A stretch of DNA of 8,384 nucleotides. It comes from Chloroflexota bacterium. GTDB taxonomy: Bacteria > Chloroflexota > Anaerolineae > Anaerolineales > UBA11579. This document shows, one piece after another, positions 1-7,051 of the stretch (position 1 is the first letter of the stretch; every line of letters starts with the position of its first letter). The position numbers and the translations under genes are program-made. The stretch lies in NCBI GenBank assembly GCA_030610225.1, contig JAUWSD010000044.1, forward strand, positions 1 to 8,384, in the 5' to 3' direction. The notes below the pieces were generated by a model that made no database searches, had not been told where the DNA came from, and saw nothing but the letters and a program-made list of their open reading frames with translations.

Positions 1-1580
1 ATATCGACAGTTTTCTTTAGAGAAAGATCAACTCCAACTCCCTCTCCCAGAAATTCCAATCCAACCCGCTGCCCGACTGAGAAGATCACATTATCACATT
101 CGATCACATGCTCACTTTCAGGCACTTTTTCGAGGTTTAGCTGGCCATTTTCATCAAAACTGAACGATGCGACTTTTGTACACTCAACACCGATCATTTT
201 CCCATTTTCATCACTAATAATTCTCTCAAATGTTCTGCTGTTGTTGATCTTTATCCCCTCTTCAACTGCATCCCTGATTTCCCATTCATGGGCAGGCATA
301 TTATCTGCTGGTTCAAGGCATGCCATCTCGACTTTCTTGTCAAGTCGTACTGCATTCCTGGCACAGTCTATTGCAACATTCCCTCCCCCAAGGACCAATA
401 TCTTCTTCCCAAGTTTATTCTGGCTGTCATTATCTCCATATTTCTGCAGTCGAACATCACGCAGGAAATCTGAATTGATCAGCACATCTTTATGGTCAGC
501 ACCTGGTATTGGAAGACGGACACCTTTCTGAGCACCTGTAGCGATCAAAATAGCTTCATAGCCTTCATCAAATAAATTGTCAATATCCCTGACAGGATGG
601 TTTAATTTGATATTCACTCCAAGATCAATGATGTCCTGAACTTCTCGGTCAATGATCTCATCTGGAAGTCTGAACTCCGGGACCCCCAAGCGCAGCATTC
701 CACCTGCTACCGCGTGGGTTTCGTAGACTGTTACAAGATAACCAGCCATCACCAGATCCTGAGCTGCGGTTAAACCCGCTGGTCCCGATCCGATCACGGC
801 AATATGATTCTCATATTTCGGCTCTATTTTTTCAACTTTTTTTCGTTCGCCTGCATAAACCTTATCAGTGATATAACGCTTTAATGCTCTGATATTTACA
901 GGTTGATCATACTCTCCACGGTTACATGCATCCTCACAGCGGTGATTACAAATCCTTCCACATATTCCCGGGAAGGGATTATCCATCTTGATCACCCGAA
1001 GGGCATCTTCCCAGCGCCCCTCACTTGCCAGAGCAATATATCCCTGTGCTCTCTGGCCAGCTGGGCAGGCATCTCTACAAGGGGCAATCCCTTCTTTTCT
1101 GATCGCGTAGGCGTTCGGAACAGCTTGAGGGTAAAGCTTATACACTGCTCTGCGATCAACCAGAAATTCATTAAATGGGTCTGGGACATCAACTGGGCAT
1201 ACATCAACACAATCATTGCATGCAACACATTTGCTGGCATCAATGTATCGTGGATAGCAGATCACCTTTGCGTGAAAATCGCCAACTTTTCCTTCGATCT
1301 TTTGTACCTCAGCATTTGTGATTACTTCAATATTTGGATGTCGTCCGACTTCTACAAGTATTGGCGAGATCGTGCACATAGCGCAATCATTAGTTGGGAA
1401 TGTCTTATCAAACTGAGCCATTTTCCCACCAATTGCTGTCTCCTTTTCAACCATGTAGACTTTAAAACCCTGATCTGCCAGGTCAAGTGAAGCTTGCATC
1501 CCGGCGATCCCCCCGCCAACAACCAAAACAGCCCCGCTTGGTTGTTTTTCTGATTGGGTTAACGGACTAGTATTGCCCAT
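1..1580 (-). CDS. HdrA-GltD fusion Fe-S flavoprotein, N-terminal part (runs off left edge)
   Basis: Partial gene: 526 codons from ATG at 1580 down to position 1 with no stop. Residues 17-27 carry a GxGxxG FAD motif (VVGGGIAG), followed by an HdrA-type stretch GGKMAQFDKTFPTNDCAMC (Cys66, Cys69). A ferredoxin-like cluster motif CVACNDCVDVCP gives Cys118, 121, 124 and 128. From about residue 161 the protein switches to the N-terminal Fe-S domain of GltD/NfnB/dihydropyrimidine dehydrogenase (Cys168, 172, 207, 211, 215, 219). A second FAD motif follows (VIGSGPAGL, 262-270), then GGMLRLGVPEFRLP and an NAD(P)H site (VLGGGNVAIDCARNA, about 396-410). Known of the families: HdrA subunits carry flavin for electron bifurcation, and GltD/NfnB modules exchange hydride with NAD(P)H. 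Inference: a cytoplasmic NAD(P)H-linked electron-transfer hub, perhaps serving the divergent acyl-CoA operon. The start is supported by GGAAGAGAG five bases upstream. What follows residue 526, possibly the rest of HdrA, cannot be seen. Family assignment is firm; substrate and partners are not. Confidence 0.9.
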   Translation of the reverse strand, partial: MGNTSPLTQSEKQPSGAVLVVGGGIAGMQASLDLADQGFKVYMVEKETAIGGKMAQFDKTFPTNDCAMCTISPILVEVGRHPNIEVITNAEVQKIEGKVGDFHAKVICYPRYIDASKCVACNDCVDVCPVDVPDPFNEFLVDRRAVYKLYPQAVPNAYAIRKEGIAPCRDACPAGQRAQGYIALASEGRWEDALRVIKMDNPFPGICGRICNHRCEDACNRGEYDQPVNIRALKRYITDKVYAGERKKVEKIEPKYENHIAVIGSGPAGLTAAQDLVMAGYLVTVYETHAVAGGMLRLGVPEFRLPDEIIDREVQDIIDLGVNIKLNHPVRDIDNLFDEGYEAILIATGAQKGVRLPIPGADHKDVLINSDFLRDVRLQKYGDNDSQNKLGKKILVLGGGNVAIDCARNAVRLDKKVEMACLEPADNMPAHEWEIRDAVEEGIKINNSRTFERIISDENGKMIGVECTKVASFSFDENGQLNLEKVPESEHVIECDNVIFSVGQRVGLEFLGEGVGVDLSLKKTVD

Positions 1581-1648
1581 CCACACTCTCTTCCACTAAT
1601 AAATTCTTCTTTATACAATTAAATAGGTATAAAGCGAGTATTATTTTT

Positions 1649-1677
1649 AGTATAGCTTTCTTGCTTTCCTATATTAA
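1649..1677 (-). promoter_or_regulatory. candidate sigma-70-type promoter for the HdrA-GltD gene
   Basis: On the minus strand TTAATA (1672-1677) and TATACT (1649-1654) are separated by exactly 17 bases. They match the -35 consensus at 4/6 and the -10 consensus at 5/6. Transcription would begin about 60 bases before the start codon at 1580. The region is AT-rich, so chance matches are easy. Confidence 0.4.
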
Positions 1678-1701
1678 GTGGCAGATGTCCTTATAGCTCT
1701 A

Positions 1702-1718
1702 TGACAAACATCATGTCA
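1702..1718. repeat. inverted repeat TGACA-N7-TGTCA, candidate operator
   Basis: TGACA at 1702-1706 and its reverse complement TGTCA at 1714-1718 flank a 7-base spacer, giving half-site centres 12 bp apart. It lies between the divergent genes, about 25 bases upstream of the candidate minus-strand -35. This is the kind of dyad a dimeric repressor could bind, but five-base arms arise readily by chance and no regulator gene is in the window. Confidence 0.3.
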
Positions 1719-1730
1719 AAAATTTCACAA

Positions 1731-1761
1731 AATATACGAGTAACATCGAGATAATATACGA
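1731..1761. repeat. direct repeat AATATACGA x2, 22-bp period, candidate regulator sites
   Basis: AATATACGA occurs at 1731-1739 and again at 1753-1761. The start-to-start distance is 22 bp, close to two helical turns, so both copies face the same side of DNA. Each copy is followed by AAC after a few bases (AATATACGAGTAAC and AATATACGAAATAAC), which extends the similarity. Position between divergent promoters suggests tandem binding sites for a transcription factor; that is inference. Confidence 0.4.
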
Positions 1762-1897
1762 AATAACCCAAAATATTTTAGATTTAAGCAAATTTAATGT
1801 AAAATAAAAAATGTGAGCAAGTCTTAATTTTTTCTAACTAAGTAATACATCGCAAAAACCAGATACCGCAGCCCACATCACACTCTCGGAGAATTTC

Positions 1898-3853
1898 ATG
1901 ACGGACAAATATAGTTTTGGGGATGAAATTGTTTGGTATCCAAATGCTGAATACCTGGATAACTCAAATCTAACTGCTTTTATGCGTCTGCACAATATCG
2001 ACAATTATGATCAACTGCATCAAAGATCAATTGCTGATATTTCCTGGTTCACTGAATCAGTTCTAGATTTCCTGAACATCGAATTCTATGAGCCATATTC
2101 CAAAGTAGTTGATCTATCAAATGGGATCGCATGGCCAAAATGGTGTCCCAATGGAAAAATGAACATCGTTCACAATTGCCTTGACAAGTACATCGGCACA
2201 CCGAAAGAGCAACAAACTGCACTGATTTGGGAAGGTGAAGAAGGTAACACGATCTCCTTATCCTATGGTGACTTGAATAAGAGTGTGAATCAAACTGCGA
2301 ATATGCTTCGCAGTTTTGGTTTAAAGAAAGGTGACGCGATCGGTTTATTCATGCCGATCACTCCCGAGGTCGTCATAGCTTTTCTAGCAACCGCAAAGAT
2401 CGGTGGAGTGATCCTCCCGCTGTTTTCCGGATACGGGATCAATGCCGTAGCCACCCGCCTCAAAGATGCAGATGCAAAACTACTCTTCACTGCAGACGGA
2501 TTTTTCAGGCGCGGAAAACCAATACTTATCAAACCTGTTGCTGATGAAGCTGCAAAACTGGTGCCCACATTAGAAAAGATGATCGTACTTAAGCGCAACA
2601 ATCAGGAAGTAGAAATGCTGGAAGGTCGGGACCACTGGTGGCATGAGATCGTCCCTCAGCAGTCTGAACAGGCGGAGACCGAGAAAACTTCAGCGGATGA
2701 TACAGTGATGATCATTTACACATCAGGCACTACTGGCCGCCCAAAAGGGGCTGTGCACACACACTGTGGTTTCCCCATCAAAGTTGCTCAGGATATGGCT
2801 TTTGGTATAGATGTTCACCCAAACGAAACGACATATTGGGTGACGGACATGGGCTGGATGATGGGACCATGGCTAGTTTTTGGTTCTATGATCCATGGTT
2901 CAACTTTCTTTATTTATGACGGTGCGCCTGACTATCCTGGCCCAGACAGATTATGGTCAATGGTGGAAAAACACAGGATCAACAAACTCGGTATCTCTCC
3001 TACCCTTATTCGGGCACTGATGGCATATGGAGAAGCACCACTCAAAACACATGATCTCAGCTCGATCAAATTAATCGCCTCCACAGGCGAGGTCTGGAAT
3101 CCAGGTCCATGGATGTGGTTATTTGAGAAAGTCTGCGGAGGCAAACGTCCAATTATTAACTATTCGGGGGGGACTGAGATAGGCGGCGGAATCTTAATGG
3201 GTAACCCCATTCAGCCATTGAAACCGACTGCGATCACTGGAGCTTGCCCTGGAATTGACGCTGACATATATAACGAAAATGGTGAACCAGTTATTGGTCA
3301 GGTTGGAGAGCTTGTCATCAAAGCACCATGGATCGGGATGACCCGCGGATTCTGGAAAGAACCAAACAGATATGAAGAAACATACTGGTCCCGCTGGCCT
3401 GACACATGGGTGCATGGAGATTGGGCAGTCAAAAATAAAGACGGGATGTGGTATGTCCTTGGGCGCTCTGATGACACCATCAAAATCGCTGGTAAACGCC
3501 TTGGTCCTGCAGAAGTTGAATCCATTTTAGTAGATCATCACGCAGTGATCGAAGCTGGAGCGATCGGTGTTCCCCACAAGATCAAAGGCAGCGAACTGGT
3601 TATCTTCTGCACCCTCGCAAAGGATATTCAAGCAGACAATGAACTTAAACTGGAACTGAAACAGTTGCTCGCAGCTCAGATGGGGAAACCATTAACTCCC
3701 AGGGAGATCATTTTTGTGAACGATCTGCCAAAAACTAGAAACGCAAAAGTCATGCGCCGCATGCTGCGTGCAGCTTATCTGGACCTCGACCTGGGCGATA
3801 CATCTTCATTGGTAAATCCAGAGGTGCTGGATGAAATTAGAAAACAAAGATAA
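1898..3853 (+). CDS. AMP-forming acyl-CoA synthetase (ACS/AAE-like)
   Basis: A 651-residue cytoplasmic ligase of the ANL superfamily: carboxylate + ATP + CoA to acyl-CoA + AMP + PPi. An ACAS_N-type N-terminal region (about residues 30-95) precedes the AMP-binding domain. The ATP/phosphate loop is YTSGTTGRPKGAVHTH (274-289). The adenine/acyl motif is YSGGTEIGGG (422-431). HGDW places the ribose-binding Asp at 508, and GRSDDTIKIAGKRLGPAEVE (522-541) is the hinge and start of the C-terminal domain. LPKTRNAKVMRR puts the catalytic adenylation Lys at 617. Length and order fit acetyl/acetoacetyl-CoA synthetase relatives, and SGGTEIGGG resembles plant AAE17/18-type enzymes more than true Acs. Gly424 stands where Acs has the Trp that closes the acyl pocket, so the substrate is probably larger than acetate. 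The start has GGAGA six bases upstream. First gene of the operon, 15 nt before the dehydrogenase, fitting a role in activating the pathway's acid substrate. The exact substrate is unknown. Confidence 0.93.
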   Translation: MTDKYSFGDEIVWYPNAEYLDNSNLTAFMRLHNIDNYDQLHQRSIADISWFTESVLDFLNIEFYEPYSKVVDLSNGIAWPKWCPNGKMNIVHNCLDKYIGTPKEQQTALIWEGEEGNTISLSYGDLNKSVNQTANMLRSFGLKKGDAIGLFMPITPEVVIAFLATAKIGGVILPLFSGYGINAVATRLKDADAKLLFTADGFFRRGKPILIKPVADEAAKLVPTLEKMIVLKRNNQEVEMLEGRDHWWHEIVPQQSEQAETEKTSADDTVMIIYTSGTTGRPKGAVHTHCGFPIKVAQDMAFGIDVHPNETTYWVTDMGWMMGPWLVFGSMIHGSTFFIYDGAPDYPGPDRLWSMVEKHRINKLGISPTLIRALMAYGEAPLKTHDLSSIKLIASTGEVWNPGPWMWLFEKVCGGKRPIINYSGGTEIGGGILMGNPIQPLKPTAITGACPGIDADIYNENGEPVIGQVGELVIKAPWIGMTRGFWKEPNRYEETYWSRWPDTWVHGDWAVKNKDGMWYVLGRSDDTIKIAGKRLGPAEVESILVDHHAVIEAGAIGVPHKIKGSELVIFCTLAKDIQADNELKLELKQLLAAQMGKPLTPREIIFVNDLPKTRNAKVMRRMLRAAYLDLDLGDTSSLVNPEVLDEIRKQR

Positions 3854-3868
3854 TTTGAGGAGAAATAC

Positions 3869-5005
3869 ATGGACTTTGAACTGAATCAGGAACAGAAAAT
3901 GTGGAAGGAGGCAGTCCACAATTTTGTCATTAAAGAAGTAAAACCTTATGCACAGGAAGTCGATCAAAAAGCCGAGTTCAGGCTGGATGTTCTCCCAATA
4001 ATGGGCCAGATCGGGCTGCTTGGGCTTAATATCCCGGAAGAATACGGCGGCACAGGGATAGATGTTGTTAGCTCTGCAATAGCAATTGAAGAACTTGGCT
4101 GGGCTTGCGGCAGTACTGCCTTGGCGATTTCAGCTCATAATGGGCTTGGCTGTGCGCCCCTGGTAAATTTTGGATCAGAATACCTGAAAGAAAAATATCT
4201 TCCCCAGGCTTCCAGCGGAGAAGCAGGATTGACTTCTCTTGCCCTGACCGAACCGGGAGCTGGTTCAGATATTAAAGGCGGCGTTCGCACAAAAGCTGTC
4301 AAAGATGGGGATGAATGGATCATAAATGGCTCAAAGATGTGGTGCACAAATGCCTCCATAGCAAATTTCATCATCAACCTCGTCCGTACAGACGATCAGG
4401 ATTCATTCAGCCTGATACTTGTTCCCACTGATACTCCTGGGATCAGGATAGCTCCCGCAGAGAAGAAGATGGGCGTCAAAGGCTCCCCCGCTCATGAAGT
4501 CACATATGAAAATGTCAGAGTGCCAGCAGATCACCTTGTCGGAGAAGAAGGCAAAGGACTGAGATACACACTCGCGACACTGGATGGCGGACGCATCAGC
4601 ATTGGCGCATTATCTGTCGGCCTCGCCCAGGCCGCTCTTGAGGAAGCAGTCACTTATGCAAAACAACGTGAGATATTCGGCAAAACGATCAGTGATTTTC
4701 AGGCGATCCAATGGATGCTGGCAGATGCAGCCACAGAGATCCATGCCGCCAGATTGATGATCTACCAGGCTGCCTGGCTAAAGGAAATTGGAAAGCCATA
4801 TTCCAAACAGGCTGCCATGGCTAAATTGTTCGCCACTGAAATGGCCGAGAGAGTCTGCCGTAATGCGATCCAAATTCACGGTGGCTATGGCTACAGCTCT
4901 GAGTATCCGGTTGAACGAATGTACCGGGATGCCAGACTGATGACTATCGGTGAGGGCACCAGCGAAATTCAACGTTTAGTAATTTCTCGATTTTTATTGA
5001 GTTAG
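3869..5005 (+). CDS. acyl-CoA dehydrogenase, short/medium-chain type
   Basis: A complete 378-residue FAD enzyme that introduces an alpha,beta double bond into an acyl-CoA. The order is the all-helical N-domain (from MDFELNQEQKMWKEAVHNFV), the beta-domain flavin motif LALTEPGAGSD (124-134), NGSKMWCTNA, and the C-terminal four-helix domain with DGGRISIGALSVGLAQAALE. It ends with QIHGGYGYSSEYPVERMYRD and GEGTSEIQRL. Glu362 in GEGTSEIQ occupies the catalytic-base position of short- and medium-chain dehydrogenases. Known for this family: a homotetramer that passes electrons to ETF; no ETF gene is in view. The start is supported by GAGGAG (3857-3862) six bases upstream, and the stop of the synthetase is only 15 nt away. 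Its position between the ligase and the C-C cleaving pair makes it the desaturation step of this pathway. Chain length or branching of the substrate cannot be told from the sequence. Confidence 0.95.
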   Translation: MDFELNQEQKMWKEAVHNFVIKEVKPYAQEVDQKAEFRLDVLPIMGQIGLLGLNIPEEYGGTGIDVVSSAIAIEELGWACGSTALAISAHNGLGCAPLVNFGSEYLKEKYLPQASSGEAGLTSLALTEPGAGSDIKGGVRTKAVKDGDEWIINGSKMWCTNASIANFIINLVRTDDQDSFSLILVPTDTPGIRIAPAEKKMGVKGSPAHEVTYENVRVPADHLVGEEGKGLRYTLATLDGGRISIGALSVGLAQAALEEAVTYAKQREIFGKTISDFQAIQWMLADAATEIHAARLMIYQAAWLKEIGKPYSKQAAMAKLFATEMAERVCRNAIQIHGGYGYSSEYPVERMYRDARLMTIGEGTSEIQRLVISRFLLS

Positions 5006-5043
5006 TTTTTTTCATCAAAACAATAGCTTTGAAAGGAAAAAAT

Positions 5044-6408
5044 ATGAGAACTGTTTATGCAATCTCAGGAGGAGTGTCAAAGTTCGCGAAATCCCGACCG
5101 GACAAGACATTCCCTGCAATCGTCAAAGAAGCATATGACTATGCTATCCGGGACATTGGTCTTGATTTCCCGACCTTCACAAAAATTGTGGATGGATCCG
5201 TGGCATCTTATTTTTCAGATCACTTTACCCGCCAGTTGATGGCTGCGATCATGGCTCAGGATTATCTGGGGCTTTGCCCAAAACCAAGCCACCGGGTTGA
5301 AGGTGGCGGTGCTACTGGAGGGCTCTGTTTCCAGGAAGTATGGAAGTCAATTGCCAGCGGCCATATGGATGTATGCGTTGCTTATGGTTTCGAAACTATG
5401 AGCCATGTTGAAACCTGGAAAGGGAATGAATTTATTGCCCTTGCTTCAGATGTTTCCACCGATTATCCAGTTGGAGGATTTTACTCTGGTTACTATGCCA
5501 TGATGGTCACTCGACACATGAAAGAATATGGCACCACAGTCGAAGAAATGGCACATGTAAGCGTCAAAAATCACATTAATGCATATCACAACCCCTACGC
5601 TCAAAAACGAAATCGTTACTCTGTTGATGATGTGCGAAATTCACCAATGGTTGCTTGGCCGCTTACCCGTCTTGATATCTGTGTAATGTCGGACGGAGCT
5701 GCAGCAACCATCCTTGTTTCGGAAGAAGGTCTTAAAAAACTTGAAGAAGCAGGCGCCGTGATCAAACGCCCATTGGTAAAGGTCACTGGGATCGGACGTG
5801 GAACAGATGCCATGCGAATGGCAGACCGACCGCATGTTAGTTATGATTATTTCATTGAGAACTATGCCACAGAACAAGAAAAAAATGATGCCGCTGTTAT
5901 GGATTACTACAAAAAACTTTGGGACAAAGGCACCAGATATCCCGGTGTTCATTCATTCAGGGCAGGAAGAACAGCTGGTAATATGGCATATAAACATGCG
6001 GGCATTGAAGATCCTTTGGGTGAATTGGATTTCGTAGAACTGCACGACGCTTACACCTCAAGTGAAATTCAGACCTACGAAGACCTGGGGTTATGTCTAT
6101 ACGGTGAAGGCGGGAAGTTCGCCGCATCTGGCAAAGCTTTTATGCCAGGCATCAATTATGACCTCGATCTCGCAGATGAGCCTGTCTGCCCCGTAAACCC
6201 ATCAGGAGGTTTGATCGCCTGCGGTCACCCGGTTGGCGCAACAGGCCTTATGCAAGCAGTCTTCGCCATATGGCAGCTGCAAAACTCTGTCGAGAAACAT
6301 TTTGGCGATGGCACTCTGCAGTTGAAAGAACCCAAGAAAGGTGCGATCCACTCACATGCGGGAACAGGCACTTATGTGTCTGTCAGCATCCTTGAGAAGG
6401 AGGATTAA
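5044..6408 (+). CDS. SCP2/archaeal-type thiolase-like protein lacking the nucleophilic Cys
   Basis: A 454-residue thiolase-superfamily protein. I take the ATG at 5044 as start because AAGGA (5033-5037) lies six bases before it; an in-frame TTG at 5029 would overlap that site. Visible landmarks are RVEGGGATGG (84-93), ASDVSTDYPVGGFYSGYYA in the loop region, ELHDAY (His334, Asp335, Tyr337), NPSGGLIACGHPVGATG (Cys393, His395) and IHSHAGTG (435-442). In active archaeal-type thiolases the first motif reads like VEAACASGG with Cys as nucleophile; here an ungapped alignment puts Gly89 there. Cys95 is six residues too late in the following helix. The C-terminal CxG motif of classical thiolases is also absent, as in SCP2-type members. 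The fold, CoA site and GHP His are kept, so a C-C bond reaction on an acyl-CoA is likely, but not normal thiolysis. It is followed after one base by a DUF35 gene, the usual partner of this subfamily. It could be a retro-aldolase of the Ltp2 kind or a scaffold subunit. Confidence 0.88.
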   Translation: MRTVYAISGGVSKFAKSRPDKTFPAIVKEAYDYAIRDIGLDFPTFTKIVDGSVASYFSDHFTRQLMAAIMAQDYLGLCPKPSHRVEGGGATGGLCFQEVWKSIASGHMDVCVAYGFETMSHVETWKGNEFIALASDVSTDYPVGGFYSGYYAMMVTRHMKEYGTTVEEMAHVSVKNHINAYHNPYAQKRNRYSVDDVRNSPMVAWPLTRLDICVMSDGAAATILVSEEGLKKLEEAGAVIKRPLVKVTGIGRGTDAMRMADRPHVSYDYFIENYATEQEKNDAAVMDYYKKLWDKGTRYPGVHSFRAGRTAGNMAYKHAGIEDPLGELDFVELHDAYTSSEIQTYEDLGLCLYGEGGKFAASGKAFMPGINYDLDLADEPVCPVNPSGGLIACGHPVGATGLMQAVFAIWQLQNSVEKHFGDGTLQLKEPKKGAIHSHAGTGTYVSVSILEKED

Positions 6409-6409
6409 G

Positions 6410-6955
6410 ATGAACAAATTACCAAACAAAAAAGAAGAAACTCTCGGAGGGTATATTGTTCACGGTGTGCCCTTTCCCATTGAAACTGATGCTGAGGGTC
6501 TAGCCTGGTTGAAGAGAATGACCCCCATCCAGATCGAACAGGATTACCGGATCACCTACCTGCATTCATATGCTCAGGACAGTCCCTGGTTTGCGGGATT
6601 GACTAATAAGAAATTGCTGGCAAATCAGGACATTGAAAGTGGATACACTTATGCAAACCCACGCGGACATGATATGTACTCCGGCGATGAAACTGTCTGG
6701 ATCGACATCACTGAACGGGAAGCGGCGATCCATGCTTTTACCGTCTGCCACTTCGGATCGGAGGAATTCCTGCCAGAAACCCCATTCATCCTTGCCCTGA
6801 TCGAATTTGAAGGAGTGAACACACTGCTCCTGACACGCATCCTGGGGCTTGATCCTTTCGCAGCTGATCTGGATTGGATCGGGATGGAAGTTTCACCAAA
6901 ATTCCTAAGGAACAGCAAACTAAAACCTACGGATGTATATTTCACTCCAAAGTAA
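6410..6955 (+). CDS. DUF35 OB-fold protein with degenerate zinc ribbon, thiolase-like partner
   Basis: A 181-residue protein. The start at 6410 is set by AAGGAGGA (6397-6404) five bases upstream and by the thiolase-like stop one base before; an in-frame ATG further upstream (6341) lies inside that gene and lacks such a site. Residues 66-95 align with the rubredoxin-like zinc ribbon of DUF35 proteins, and 97-170 with the OB fold (AIHAFTVCHFG, TPFILALIEFEGVNTLLLTRI, WIGMEVSPKF). In the family the ribbon has two CxxCG knuckles; here they read DIESG (74-78) and DMYSG (88-92), so all four metal cysteines are gone. The only cysteine in the protein lies in the OB fold (about residue 113). Known of the family: DUF35 proteins pair with thiolase-like enzymes (archaeal acetoacetyl-CoA thiolase/HMG-CoA synthase complex, BbsAB of toluene degradation, Ltp2 with ChsH2) and help bind acyl-CoA. 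Translational coupling to the preceding gene fits a fixed-ratio complex. Very likely real; the exact role is inferred. Confidence 0.85.
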   Translation: MNKLPNKKEETLGGYIVHGVPFPIETDAEGLAWLKRMTPIQIEQDYRITYLHSYAQDSPWFAGLTNKKLLANQDIESGYTYANPRGHDMYSGDETVWIDITEREAAIHAFTVCHFGSEEFLPETPFILALIEFEGVNTLLLTRILGLDPFAADLDWIGMEVSPKFLRNSKLKPTDVYFTPK

Positions 6956-6965
6956 TATATTTATT

Positions 6966-6994
6966 AAAGGGTTGGCAATGCCAACCCTTTTTTT
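6966..6994 (+). terminator. intrinsic terminator of the acyl-CoA operon
   Basis: A perfect 11-bp stem (AAAGGGTTGGC at 6966-6976, GCCAACCCTTT at 6980-6990) with an AAT loop; the T tract covers 6988-6994. It begins 11 bases after the DUF35 stop and separates the operon from the downstream nuclease gene. Confidence 0.93.
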
Positions 6995-7051
6995 ATTTCT
7001 GCAACAGGAAATATAAAAAGACATCTGCTTGATTTCCCGAGTTCTATTCAA

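Larger units (their letters stand above)
1581..1897. other. AT-rich divergent intergenic regulatory region
   Basis: These 317 bases separate the minus-strand flavoprotein from the plus-strand acyl-CoA operon, so they should hold both promoters. I see no coding potential. The contents that can be pointed to are a minus-strand promoter candidate (1649-1677), an inverted repeat (1702-1718) and a spaced direct repeat (1731-1761). For the plus-strand operon I see only a weak TAATAC (1843-1848) as a possible -10, without a convincing -35. A good Shine-Dalgarno, GGAGA (1888-1892), lies just before the synthetase start. Confidence 0.7.

Noticed and set aside
903..1490. A 195-codon open frame on the plus strand
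   Set aside because: It lies antisense to the HdrA-GltD gene, whose motifs are clear in the minus frame; its translation shows no recognisable domain.
2335..2345. Cyanobacterial HIP1 octamer (GCGATCGC) as the reason for GATC richness
   Set aside because: The sites read GCGATCGG, GCGATCAA, GCGATCCA and so on; I did not find the palindromic octamer repeated, and the gene content does not look cyanobacterial.
2290..2601. Antisense open frames inside the synthetase (also 2932-3144, 3194-3415, 3298-3525)
   Set aside because: Shadows of a gene whose conserved motifs are all in the plus frame; no ribosome binding sites or domain features.
5029..5043. TTG at 5029 as the start of the thiolase-like gene
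   Set aside because: The AAGGA Shine-Dalgarno lies between this TTG and the ATG at 5044, and homologous sequence begins with MRTVYAISGG, so the ATG is preferred.
5006..5043. T-rich stretch after the dehydrogenase as an internal terminator
   Set aside because: There is a T run but no stem-loop before it, and the downstream gene is functionally and spatially part of the same operon.
5326..5328. Cys95 of the thiolase-like protein as the missing nucleophile
   Set aside because: It is six residues beyond the nucleophile column in an ungapped alignment and falls in the following helix.
6341..6409. Upstream in-frame ATG extending the DUF35 protein by 23 residues
   Set aside because: It would lie fully inside the thiolase-like gene and lacks a ribosome site, while AAGGAGGA stands correctly before the ATG at 6410.
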